NCBI RefSeq assembly: GCF_026151205.1
Contig: NC_087075.1
Coordinates: 3,568,359 to 3,632,358, forward strand
Length of the DNA stretch: 64,000 nucleotides
Source: Bolinopsis microptera
Lineage: Eukaryota; Ctenophora; Tentaculata; Lobata; Bolinopsidae
Direction of reading: 5' to 3'
Part shown: positions 32,701 through 41,032 of the stretch, in pieces
How the letters are laid out: every line of letters starts with the position of its first letter
Numbering within the stretch: position 1 is the first letter of the stretch
Position numbers and translations under genes: made by a program
The notes under the pieces: generated by a model
What the model was told of the DNA's origin: nothing
Database searches by the model: none
Seen by the model: only the letters and a program-made list of their open reading frames with translations

Positions 32701-34986
32701 ACTTGTCTTGACAGTGGTGGTATTCAGTGCAAGAGAAACTATACAGGTATCTTTCAAAAGTTAAATGTACAACTAAGCCTTGTTCTATTATACTTTTACG
32801 TTTACAACCATGAGATGGATATCATTTGTTTTTTGTTAGCAACTATTGGTAATTCCCACGTTATTCCCACGTTATTCCCATTACATGTTATTATCATGTT
32901 ATTCCCATGTTATTCCCATATTATTCCCATATTATTCCCATGTTATTCCCATGTTGCAGGAGAAGAGAATATGTGCAGCTCGTGTATAGATAACCACTAT
33001 GGTACATCATGTGAAGTGTCTTGTTTAGAAACTTTGTTCAAGGAATGTGATCCACTAACCGGTAGGCAAACTATTAAAATTTTAGATTTTTTAAAGTTAT
33101 AAAATAAACTAAGTTTTACCAACTGGTGCATTTGCTTTGGTTAGTTATTCAATACGTTTGCAAGTAATAGTTATATTGCTTACCATTTAATATTATAATG
33201 GACAAAAATCCTTGAACCTGCCCCCCTTTAACAGGAGCTGTACGATGCAAGCCAGGTCGCTACGGTCTCCCCACGTGTAGTAAATCCTGCAACATCTCCT
33301 CCCCTCTCTACACGTGCACTGAGCACGGAGATAAGGACTGTAAAGGTAACAGAGATGTCAGTACAGAGTGTGAGACCTGTCTTGTAAACTGGTACGGAGC
33401 TGAGTGTAACGTGCACTGTGTAACAGACCACCCTAACAAACACTGTTCTAACAATGGCAGTCTCCTCTGCAAGCAGGGCTGGGCGGGACGGGAATGTTTG
33501 GAATGTGACGCGCACTGGTACGGGCACACGTGCAATGAAGAAGAGTGGTTCAGTCGGACGTGCAGGAAAACGTGTGATACGTACTGTGAGGATTTAGTGG
33601 CGTACAAGTGTAACGGTGATGGTGTGTTGGAGATGAGCGCTGAGTTTGCTGATGAGTGGTTACAGGAGAGAGACCCGTACAGGTACTGGAAGGTGTTTCT
33701 TATTATAGCCACCACTATCTTCGTGTACGCTCTAGCTACTTTCCTTATGTATAAGATAGCGTTCTGTTGGTGCCCTTACAGTGAGACTAAATAATATCTA
33801 CCTGAAACCAAACCGGAGAAAAAGACAATTCTGTTTGGTTGTGATATATCGTTCAATATTTTGTTACCCAGTTTTTTTATAAACGATGTTTTGCTGATTG
33901 CACTTTTTATCTAGTAGACAACCCAATTTGCACAGTTGGTGGAGTATGGACATTGTCACCGTAGACCCTATTATAGGGTCCCTATATATTTAATATCCTT
34001 TGAAGACTCAATATCAATACTATGAATATATCATAAACTATGATTACATTATGCTCCTTAACTTTTCGAGCGGCCAGGTAGCGCAGTTGGTTAGAACGCC
34101 TGTCTTACAATCGTTAGGTTGCGAGTTCGAAACCCACTGACTGCCTGGTCGTGGGGTGAGCGTCGTCGACGTTCAGCTAAGGATCATGAGTGGTCTATGC
34201 AGCCCCCCGGTCTACTCAGCCGAATACTCGAGAAATCGGGTGTGAGGGTTAAATGAGGAGCTGCACATTGCAGCAAAGTCTCGGACGAAGAAAGTATGGT
34301 ACACACTACCTTAACCGTCACTGGCCAAAAAGATCCTTCGGCTTCCTGTAATTGGCTGGTTGCACTTGTGTAACATTGTGGCTGTTGGAATACACCGAAG
34401 TAAAATAAGTGTCTAGATTAAAAAAAAAGTGTAACCTCTATATATACCAGGCCTCTTCAAATCAGCCCAATTCCCAGTATATTTAGCCTCTCAAATAACC
34501 TGAAATAAGGCCTGGTTTATCGAGGGCCCCAGTATAATAGAGAGGCTCGATATAGAGAGGTTTGACTGTATTTATTTTGGCTGTATTTATTTTGGGTCCT
34601 TTTTGTTAAATTCCAGTATAATTTTCACACGGAACTTTCTATTGCCCGCATTTTAAAACTTAATTTGTATCTAATCGTTATATAGTTTTCTTATTTTGAA
34701 TATAACCTGAATTATGGTTATTTAAATAACGTCTTCCCGTTTTTATTTTACTTGCACTGCTAAACTGCAGACATAACAAGAAAAATTGTATAACTGAAAA
34801 GGACTCACTTTGAGATGAAGATTGAAGATACTTACTGAAAGAAGTTAAAATAACCAAGTTAACCAATCAGTGATATGTATATTTATAAATACGAACCTGT
34901 GCAAGGGTCCTGAATGTGACAAGTGTCACCAATGTAACCACTGTCACAGTGACACTCTGGTCTCCCACGTGTCACCACACATTTAT
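20772..34986 (-). CDS. Tandem EGF-module protein, 3' part, split by a 12-kb intron
   Basis: Minus-strand exons in coding order: 34897-34986, 22744-22836, 22415-22522, 22150-22260, 21900-21977, 21595-21720, 21029-21136 and 20772-20902. All but the last have AG and GT borders and are phase 1-1, so each can be spliced to any other, and the frame continues without a stop through all joins. Together they encode seven EGF-like modules, each with the six-cysteine C-x-C-x(2)-GW/Y-x-G-x-x-C ending (for example CRCNPGWTGATC, CLCEPGWTGDHC, CECEDGYHGTFC). The first two exons each hold half of one EGF and join to DPCTEFNCGHGRC in exact register, which supports the long intron. The last exon encodes a hydrophilic tail ending FPQSSS; its acceptor has a weak pyrimidine tract. 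No transmembrane segment or signal peptide is visible; the 5' end lies beyond 34986 and was not found. It is probably a secreted or membrane-anchored adhesion/signalling protein; the family is not identifiable. Confidence 0.75.
22837..25176. other. Intron of the EGF gene, region 5' of the DSL-repeat gene
   Basis: I see no exon here. A G18-19 tract lies near 24414. From about 24535 to 24900 words such as CTGTGACGTTATT and CTGTGACGGTACTCTATACG recur at roughly 60-bp spacing. At 25108-25158 CACGTGACGTCA occurs twice and CACGTGACC once. The first exon or exons of the plus-strand gene, with its signal peptide, must lie here or further upstream, but I could not locate them. Confidence 0.45.
25110..25160 (+). 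promoter_or_regulatory. Cluster of CACGTG and TGACGTCA sites
   Basis: Two copies of CACGTGACGTCA and a third CACGTGACC lie within about 50 bp. They overlap an E-box (CACGTG, bHLH factors of USF/MITF type) with a CRE (TGACGTCA, CREB/ATF). The cluster ends about 20 bp before the first recognised exon of the DSL-repeat gene. Function is inferred from motif identity only; it could instead be a short tandem repeat. Confidence 0.35.
25177..33794 (+). CDS. Notch-ligand-like transmembrane protein with tandem DSL-like modules
   Basis: Thirteen exons keep one open frame with GT-AG borders: 25177-25287, 25617-25730, 25848-25948, 27227-27320, 28620-28736, 29058-29192, 29378-29553, 31226-31351, 31497-31601, 31952-32034, 32655-32746, 32960-33061 and 33235-33794, about 638 codons. 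The first three encode a cysteine-poor region ending TLAFSTSLQCDPSFTG, like the segment joining the MNLL domain to the DSL domain in Delta/Jagged ligands. Then come eleven or twelve modules of about 37-50 residues of the form YG-x-x-C-x(3)-C-x(6-8)-Y-T-C-x(3)-G-x(3)-C-x(5)-G-x-x-C, for example HYGVNCNITC followed by RYTCSSTGARVCGAGWKGEE. That is the DSL cysteine pattern. No EGF repeat follows. The last exon ends in a degenerate module, a transmembrane helix (VFLIIATTIFVYALATFLMY) and a 13-residue tail. The 5' end and signal peptide were not found. It lies wholly inside an intron of the opposite-strand EGF gene. The exon structure is firm; the DSL assignment rests on cysteine spacing and motif order. 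Confidence 0.8.
26130..26870. repeat. 68-bp minisatellite, about 11 copies
   Basis: The unit starts CATATCCTCCGGCCCCTGAT and includes TTTTCTAAAAGTAAGCAACA. The period is exactly 68 bp from 26130 onwards, with few substitutions (CCTCC/ACTCC, ACAGAT/ACGGAT). Partial units with the CTAAAAGTAAGCAACAGATA core continue to about 26970. It lies in the intron between DSL-gene exons 3 and 4. Each unit carries an AAAAGTAAG word that resembles a 5' splice site. Confidence 0.95.
27035..27205. repeat. TTTACCGCGG short repeats
   Basis: AATTTACCGCGGAG occurs three times directly and once inverted, and a 40-bp piece containing GCAGTAAATCGGTGCACGGT is duplicated (about 27137-27195). This is low-order duplication just upstream of exon 4 of the DSL-repeat gene, with no coding role seen. 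Confidence 0.6.
27682..28484. mobile_element. MITE-like element with 31-bp TIRs
   Basis: AGATAACGGGTGATGACTAA onwards at the left pairs with the right end ending TTCATCACCCGTTATCT, giving inverted repeats of about 31 bp with one mismatch. Length is 803 bp. No transposase ORF is visible and no clear target duplication was found. It occupies the intron between DSL-gene exons 4 and 5. Confidence 0.75.
28505..28608 (+). mobile_element. Truncated LINE 3' tail
   Basis: AAATTATTTCAGGATTACTA, ACTCAATAAAGTAATTTTAT and a terminal (ATTGTATC)n run match the 3' UTR of the LINE at 57.8-61.3 kb in order and spacing. Only about 100 bp is present. It ends about 12 bp before the acceptor of exon 5 of the DSL-repeat gene. 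Confidence 0.65.
29975..30193 (-). pseudogene. LINE ORF1-type C-terminal segment, joined to THAP ORF
   Basis: The frame just after the THAP ORF reads RPVKFTLSSSDQARAILSKT, then a stop, then VYIIPDRSAADRIAYKKCVD and, further on, KVHVIRNFRVVSSEKEP before a final stop. The pattern RPVK-x-T, a -D-R-S-x(6)-Y-K-K- helix and a closing IRN-x-x-VV strand is the usual C-terminal part of CR1/I-type LINE ORF1 proteins. The plus-strand ORF1 relic at 50.3-51.2 kb has the same three landmarks. One frame change near 30195 and one in-frame TAG near 30120 break it. Confidence 0.6.
30195..30707 (-). CDS. THAP zinc-finger domain protein, single exon
   Basis: The 170-codon ORF contains a complete THAP-type C2CH zinc finger. 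Cys20 and Cys25 (FCAMGGCSNRS) and Cys77/His80 (KVCTDHF) are the ligands, a Trp follows the basic helix (KKKWVLRMNRDSRSW), and the domain closes with a VDSVPN version of the AVPTIF box near residue 110. THAP domains bind DNA and occur in host factors and P-element-type transposases. A basic stretch (QRKSKRPPPKE) follows. The ORF ends where a LINE ORF1-like C-terminal reading frame begins. It lies antisense in the intron between DSL-gene exons 7 and 8. It could be an expressed intronless gene or the N-terminal half of a retroelement ORF. Confidence 0.75.
   Translation of the reverse strand: MQMAEQPPSKKKQKPGGSFCAMGGCSNRSSRNKISDHSGRGFLRYNRLPTDQALKKKWVLRMNRDSRSWQPSLSTKVCTDHFFLSDFQEGDLKRYHARTNPETRTLIRLKVDSVPNTDRKTGSFANPLVQRKSKRPPPKERLVEMQTAGSTDGIDIEQDITNDSCSVKGQ
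31226..31351 (+). CDS. DSL-repeat gene exon 8 with duplicated acceptor
   Basis: The exon reads VFCNTSSPHYTCTIQGNRIC and continues into FYGDDC. Its start lies in a 28-bp direct duplication (CAGGTATTTTGTAACACCAG at about 31196 and 31224). Use of the upstream acceptor would run into a TAA after 12 codons; only the downstream acceptor keeps the frame. Confidence 0.75.
31751..31905. repeat. 10-bp tandem repeat ACTCACCAAT
   Basis: There are about fifteen perfect head-to-tail copies of the ten bases ACTCACCAAT in the intron between DSL-gene exons 9 and 10. No other role is visible. Confidence 0.95.
32045..32545. repeat. 200-bp tandem repeat, 2.5 copies
   Basis: AAAATGGCACGTCCAGATCC (or a close variant) starts near 32050, 32256 and 32455. 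The segment that follows (CTTAACCTTAAATTGGACAT, GAAGTAGCTCTGATACG) repeats with it. It lies in the intron between DSL-gene exons 10 and 11. Confidence 0.85.
32855..32955. repeat. ATTCCCATGTT short tandem repeat
   Basis: About nine copies of ATTCCCA(C/T)(G/A)TT run up to the acceptor of DSL-gene exon 12. The repeat supplies the pyrimidine-rich sequence in front of the splice site (CCCATGTTGCAG). Confidence 0.8.
33235..33794 (+). CDS. DSL-repeat gene terminal exon with TM helix
   Basis: This is the only long exon (560 bp). It holds about three modules that are each split over exons elsewhere: YGLPTCSKSCN...LYTCTEHG, YGAECNVHCV...HCSNNGSLLC and a degenerate WYGHTCNEEEW module. Then come 20 hydrophobic residues starting VFLIIATTIF, a tail with KIAFCWCPYSETK and TAA at 33792. 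The tail has Cys pairs that could be lipid-modified and is too short for a signalling domain. No AATAAA was seen in the next 300 bases. Confidence 0.85.
34071..34428 (+). mobile_element. tRNA-derived SINE, copy 1
   Basis: A tRNA-like head has an A box (TAGCGCAGTTGG) and a B box (GCGAGTTCGAAAC) of an RNA polymerase III promoter. A conserved body follows (GTCGTCGACGTTCAGCTAAG, GCAGCCCCCCGGTCTACTCA), then a 3' end AAGTAAAATAAGTGT before an A-run. The same body is at 54143. The head has lost proper acceptor pairing, so it is not a functional tRNA gene. Confidence 0.85.
34897..34986 (-). CDS. EGF-gene exon upstream of the 12-kb intron
   Basis: The 90-bp exon, phase 1-1, encodes KCVVTRGRPECHCDSGYIGD followed by TCHIQDPCT: the last four cysteines of one EGF and the first cysteine of the next. 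The next cysteines are supplied by exon 22744-22836 in exact register. The exon before it in the transcript, with the first two cysteines of this module, was not found up to 40 kb. Confidence 0.7.
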
Positions 34987-37600
34987 CTTTAAAAAAATGT
35001 ATTATTGATGGTGCTGGGTAGAGTTGGACTTGGCATGCATGGAGGTGGTAGCAGAATTGAAGGTTTCTAGAAGTAGATTATACTACTTGAGTTGGATTGA
35101 AGTTGATTAGCCCTCATAGGCCAAACAGTACTGGAGAGAGACAACTTGTGGTAGTTATAACGAGATAAATTAGGATGTATAAATTCGGGATTTAAGATTG
35201 AGATATAGCTGGAGAGCTTCTGAAACTGAACTCCTATTGTTCATGAATATTGTTTGTGTGTGTCGTGCTGTGCTAAACATTTTTATGTGCGCAGTAAAAA
35301 AGTTTATTATTGGATAACAACACAATCAAGCACCAGTTCAACGTGTGTTATTATGTGGTAGTTAAGTTCAAGCACTACCAGGTCATGACATTATTAGTAT
35401 ATATAGCTGTATTACTGTTAGTGTTATTTTTTTTTTTTTAATTTTTTGGTGCGAGTTCCTTAGACAGTATTGTTTGTAGTTGAGACTACCGTACCGTCTA
35501 GAATTGTGATAGTTCTTGAAAAGCGCTGCAACTTTTCGTCGAACTATGGGTTGAATATCCCGATAGATCTCGCGGTCTGTATTGTGATGTGGGATCCGTA
35601 CAGGAACCATCCTGTAATAAAGCTCTTAGTAACAGGTCTAAAAATTATCACACATCCCCTCACGCAAGCCCTCCAAAAATCGCTCGATTTTGTTGTCCAC
35701 AGAAGGACCGATAATGACACCCTCGGTCTCCACTCTGGTCTATGCCTTGTCGCTGAGCAGACAACTTCTGTAAAAAATGTTGATAAGATTCAGTTTATTT
35801 ATAATTGCCGAGCCCCACGATTAATCCCACAATTGAGAGTCGGAGACACTCTTTTGAGGGAGGCTAGATTTTTTGCTACGTTTACCTACGTTATTGTTCT
35901 GTATGTCTCAGTAGAAATTTCAGACTATCACTTGATTTTATCGCACAACACGTGAATATGTGATTAATTAACACTGACATAAAAAGGGAAGAACGGAATT
36001 TTTAGGTGACCGATGTTGGGTTAAAGTGAGATAGACAATAGTATTAAGTCAAATGCATGATGCATACAGTGCTTGTATTGTTTCAAGATTAATCATTTAC
36101 CGTGATTTTATCCGTCATAAGCTCATTTTTATCTATTTGACAACTAAAGGGGTCGGGGAGCGGGGGGGGGGGGGGAGGGGGTGGGTCTTCATTCAAAATT
36201 CTCTCGATATTGAGTTTTATTTGTTGTTCCTGACAGAGGGGAGTTGAAACCTGTAAGCTGCTTTTGGTCTGTAAAATAACATCATATAATTATTGGGCCA
36301 CATCATTGTCTGTTATAGTCACCTCTGGTTTCAAAAGCTCGCTTGCGGCATCGCGTACATCGAGATTACCCGTATCTGCTGTCCCATCGTTTACACTCAT
36401 TAGGGTCAATCCTTCCTGCCTTTCCAGACGGAATTTTTTATTTAACCTATATTGAATTAATAATAATTAATAGTTGTTATTCCCTGTATAGCGGCACATG
36501 TTGCGGTTTCTGTACAGCGTCAAGGCGTAGTTCGTCGTGGTAACAGTCTATTTCTCTAATTAGTAAAATTCCAAATAGAGACGACCAAATTCCTTTTGGA
36601 TCCTTATTCGTTTGGCCAATCCACAAATACAAGATCTTACGACTAAACGTATCTAAACATCTGAGTGAGATCTGATTACTTTTATAATTGAATGAACATT
36701 ACTATCACTCATGCGTTTTATGCTAAATTTCATTTTGCTCCTTGACACGCTTAAATACACCCACCCGTATATCTTCAGTTCAAATAAGGAATTCTGGTAG
36801 CCCGCAAGTTTATCGTGGCCCGTTCACACGAAAGAAGGTAATTAGGGGCCATTAGACCTAAAACGGCATTTTCGGTCGTTTGCCGAGAAATCTGGGTTTT
36901 CTCTGTTCATCCCCTGCACCATCCACATGTCGGACGTCGTCATCACCTTAGCTTGTGTGAACAAGCAAACCTCTGTTTGCCCTCCTATTACAGAAATCGG
37001 TAACACAGTGGAACCTTTGAGAACGGACTAACATATCTTTAGAATGCTTTATACTATTGATTCGTCACAGAATTATTTTAGATATTCGTCTCACTTAATT
37101 CTGTCTCACATGCTGTAGCCCCAGGCTCCATCTGTATCTGCTACAATATCTGTGACGCTTGTGTAACTTCTTGGTCAGACAAACTGTTGTTTGTTCTTTG
37201 ATCCCAAAAACTGGCTAGCATTCTGGGGGAAAGTTTCAACTTATAGATTTTTGATGACTCTAAGGATCTAAACATGCGATTAATGGAACTGGTTTAACCA
37301 TTTCATTGTTGCATAGCTAATTGTTCTCAAATTAATTTATTTTCATAAAATGGTTGTTAAAGTATTTTTTCTACCGAATATTACATTCTGTAACAATGTT
37401 TTGAGACGAATAAGAAAACACGCAGAGAGTATTAACATTATATTACGTACATTCAATTTGTTCTGAATGAACTTGGGATATTTGACGAAGTCCTTTTTAA
37501 TTCTGCCCTCTGAATCTCGTCCGTTGTATAGTTTCTTTTACTAGATCCTCTAGTATTGGCGAGATTGTTGTCTGTCTGCCAATCCGAACATATCTTTAAA
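34987..37600. other. Stretch without a recognised gene
   Basis: One long ORF (35470-35955, plus, 161 codons) has no motif, no splice context and a composition like the surrounding sequence; I do not call it. A G-tract with GGGGGAGGGGGTGGG lies at about 36160-36184. The 5' exons of the minus-strand EGF gene might lie here but were not recognised. Confidence 0.35.
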
Positions 37601-37608
37601 GATAAGGC

Positions 37609-38330
37609 CGTAATTTAAAATTCTCATTAACAATAGGTTAGTACACACTAACATAAGTATCATATTTTTTTGGTGCAAAATTTCTCGCCAGAAAATTATT
37701 GTTGTACTTTTTATCTCAGGAAACAATAAATGAGCAGAAATAGGGGAAAAATGGTAGAAACTGGTAATTTTTGTAATTTAGGATGTGAAACAAAATAAGA
37801 ATGTCAAATCTTTAAACTTTTATAAGGTATTAGGTCAACAAAGCAATGTGTTTTCAAATACAATTGTGTTAGATCTTAGATTATAGCAATAAACCATTTA
37901 TTAAATATAAATACAAATCTTCTTAAAAGCAGGGTTAAAAATTTAAAATTTAAGCCTAAAATTCTCATTAAATATTAGGTAAGTACAAACATGCAAGTAA
38001 ACAAAATTCTCGCAACATTTCTCGCTTAAGCATTATTGTTCAGGAAAAAATAATGTGCAAAAATAGGAAAAATACTGGTTTTAAAAACTGGTAACAAAAG
38101 ATTTGTTTTGAAATTTATTTTAAATTTTTTTTGACAAAATAAAGATCATGATCATTAAGATCATCTTTTTAAACGTTTACAAAGTTATATTAGGTTAAAA
38201 AAAGCAATGTGTTCCAAATACAAATTTACTACATTATTACAATTTTACTTCATTATTACATCAACCATTTATTTATATAAATACAAATTTCATTAAAGGC
38301 AGGGTTTAAAACAATTTAAAAAGTTAAGCA
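37609..38330. repeat. Diverged tandem duplication, about 350 bp
   Basis: Two units start with a TTAAAATTCTCATTAA-type word (about 37614 and 37970) and share in order AATTTCTCGC, a CAGGAAACAATAAATG-type word, ATAGG-GAAAAAT, a CAAAGCAATGTGTT-type word and a CATTTATTAAATATAAATAC-type word. They are AT-rich and non-coding. Confidence 0.65.
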
Positions 38331-38699
38331 TACTTTGTGAGCAACAAATGTCCCAGTTCTTTGCAAAGATCATTGCAGTTATGCTCCTCTCTGAATGCTA
38401 TTCAGGCATCCCCCCGCATGTTGCCTGCCCCCAAACATGGTTATCCCTCACTAGCTAATACGATGAGCAAATCTCTGGGTTCAATCATTTTGTCCCCAGC
38501 CCCTGAATATCCAGCATATCATTCGCACTCTCCGATAGATCCACGTGGGAAGTGTGCCAAAGGCATGCAACTTCCAGTCATCTCCTCGATGGTCTCTGTC
38601 TCCAGTGCCTCTAACCGTCCGGTGATGGAAATGGCTTTCCATAGGTCCCCTGAACGAAATCTTCAACAAAACAGGGGTCTAATGTGTCAGGGGTAAATA

Positions 38700-39538
38700 C
38701 CGAGGTAGACCAGGTTGTACACAACCAAGACTTTGCCAAGCTTTTCCGTTGAACTGCCTGGCAATATCACTACCAACAGCATTACTCTGTATGAGTCGTT
38801 TTCATTTCTGCCATGATGTCCGGCAGGTCTCTTCGTCCGAGTTTGTTTAAGTCTCGCAATCACACTTTCGTTGTAGTCTTTGTAACAACATCCATTTGGC
38901 CCCCTTCTTTTAGAGTGACCAACTTCTTCTTGGCAATCCCGATACCCACCGCTCCAATCACTTCAGGGTTGGTGGCGGGATCATCCTGATATTCTAGGGA
39001 TGGGTTCCCAGCTCGGTTCTTCACAATCAACCGGGTCAGAATGATGTCTTTGTCATCCCTGAAGCGGGCATTGGGGTTATTTTTACCCGCTTCAAGGTTT
39101 GTTCGTCTACGGTCGCAATTGCGCTTGCGCTTTCTGGGTTTGAACGCTGACATTGCACATGGGGACATTTGTTGTGCTGAGGGTCCTGATTGGTCTCTCC
39201 TACGGCGGTCCGCGGTGGTTCCATCGTCCTCTATCTTTATATGACCGGTTTGAATTAAGGACAGCCCTTTTCTCCTCAACGAAACAAGCTGGGACGGTTC
39301 GGACTCGTTGAGCGGTGGGAGACCCTCCGTTGTTGGATATTACGGGACTGCAAAGTTTTACTAAATTGCGGCATGTTTTTTCTTCTTGTCGAGACATCAG
39401 GTGCCGCTCTTTTGATAGACTCTATGTCGACATGGGGGTCTTCATACGGGGTTTCCCGTTTCAGTCCGATTTTTTCAAAACTTCGAGGCCGTTTTTTTGT
39501 TTGAGTCTTACCTCCTGGAACTGGAGGCTCTTGGACCT
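38700..39538 (-). pseudogene. Unrecognised broken coding stretch
   Basis: A good acceptor (CTGTATTTTTTTACAG) on the minus strand opens at 39538 with VQEPPVPGGKTQTKKRPRSF and stays open for about 85 codons. A frame change leads into a second open run (39279-38860) including AFKPRKRKRNCDRRRTN, DDKDIILTRLIVKNRAGNPS and VGIGIAKKKLVTLKEGGQMD, and a third frame continues to about 38700. Codon and residue use look protein-like (basic, few Asn/Ile runs), unlike neighbouring ORFs. I do not recognise the family; a capsid-like or other transposon protein is possible. At least two frame changes suggest decay. Confidence 0.4.
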
Positions 39539-39619
39539 GTAAAAAAATACAGTGAATATTTGGACAAGTTCCACGCACTAGTTTCCTGATTAATGGCATG
39601 GCTAGTAACATAAATGTTA

Positions 39620-41030
39620 GCGTAGGAAAGGGGAGGGGGGGTCCAAGACAGAAAATATTTTTTTCCTACAATTGAAAGCTAAAGACTGACTAATTGTAGG
39701 TAAGGTTGTAGTCCACCATACCTTAGAATTCTATATTCGAGTGTTTATTCTATGCTTAGATATATGCTGCTTGATTATTTACGTGTTATTGTATCCCTCC
39801 GACACCAAATTTGAATATGAGCCGATCAAACTCGGATACAGTTAAAATATTGTGGCTGATTTAGGGCTATACTTGCACAGCGATTTATTCCCGTTTAAAT
39901 TCAATCAATATATGATTATCTGTTCCACCTCTCTCTACATTATCAGTTTTTCTGCCTGATACATTGTACTTGTAATTATTTGTGTCGATCTGACAATCGT
40001 GTTTTTCATTAAAGAATATTTACATACTAGTTTTTTAAATATCTAAAATTGTATGGTTACAAAAGTTACGATTGCGAAGGATGGAACAAGGTAGGGGAGA
40101 CGAATTCAAGCGAACAGAGGAAAATTTTAATTGAAATAATAAAATAAACGAAAAATACAAGTTTATTACATTGAACATAATATACCCTTACTTCTAAACT
40201 TAAACCCAATTCTGGGTTTCATTTCGAATAGGCGAAGAGTAATGTTTTCTTTCGTTTCGCAATCTGCCAAGTTAATAGTACTCTAAATGCTAATAGTTAT
40301 AAATTACACAACTGCAACAAAAAAGAATGAGGCCACGATGTGAATAGAAAATAAAACTTTTGTGCCACAAGTGGGGAAATAATGATATAATTTCACAGCC
40401 CACTTTTGTTGATAATATTTAAAATCTTGAATTATTTTTTGCAAAATTTCTTTGCTATCAAAAATATTTACAGTTAACAAGAGAGCCCGCTTAATAAACA
40501 GGAAAGGAGATAAATATTAGTTTGTTATCGCATCAAAAAAAACATGTCACAACTGAAAGATACTGCCAATTAAAGGTTTATCTTCTAACTTGAACACACT
40601 GTATTTACCACAAAACCAATCAAACTTGCGCTCGCAAATTCTTTGCACGTGCCGGGCGCGGTCCAACAACCGTAACAATGCTTACTTTGCATTTACTATT
40701 TCTCATTTTTTGCAAGTGGGCGGTCGTTACGACAGACACATAGAATCGTAGTATAGACTTATAGATTGATTATAGGCTGTTCCTGATGTCATAACCAGGA
40801 CAAGCAAGGACCATGACCAGGGTCCAAGAAATCCGGCTATTGACCATTTACTGGCTACTAGGCGGTCCTAAGCAGTCAAAACTAGTCGGCTACTAGCTTT
40901 AATGTTTAAATCAAGGTGGTTATTAAGCGGTCGTTGGCTGGTCACTGGCGCAGCCGCTTTATCAAATTTGAAATGCCTACTTAATGTTCACTAGCCGGAT
41001 TTACTAGCAATTGTATCTCTACCATCTCTG
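39620..41030. other. Stretch without a recognised gene
   Basis: AT-rich sequence with no supportable ORF. Near 40715 is a reverse copy of the ACGACCGCCCACTTGC word seen at 11.6 and 13.0 kb. At about 40795-40960 words such as GGCTACTAGGCGGTCCTAAG and CGGCTACTAGC recur irregularly. Confidence 0.4.
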
Positions 41031-41032
41031 TT

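Noticed and set aside
33228-33715. Minus-strand ORFs of 99 and 135 codons
   Set aside because: They are antisense shadows of the terminal exon of the DSL-repeat gene.
34071-34150. tRNA gene
   Set aside because: The A and B boxes are present but the acceptor and anticodon stems do not pair properly, and the sequence continues into a SINE body shared with 54143.
35470-35955. 161-codon plus-strand ORF
   Set aside because: No motif, signal peptide or splice context, and no conserved-looking composition. Length alone is weak evidence here.
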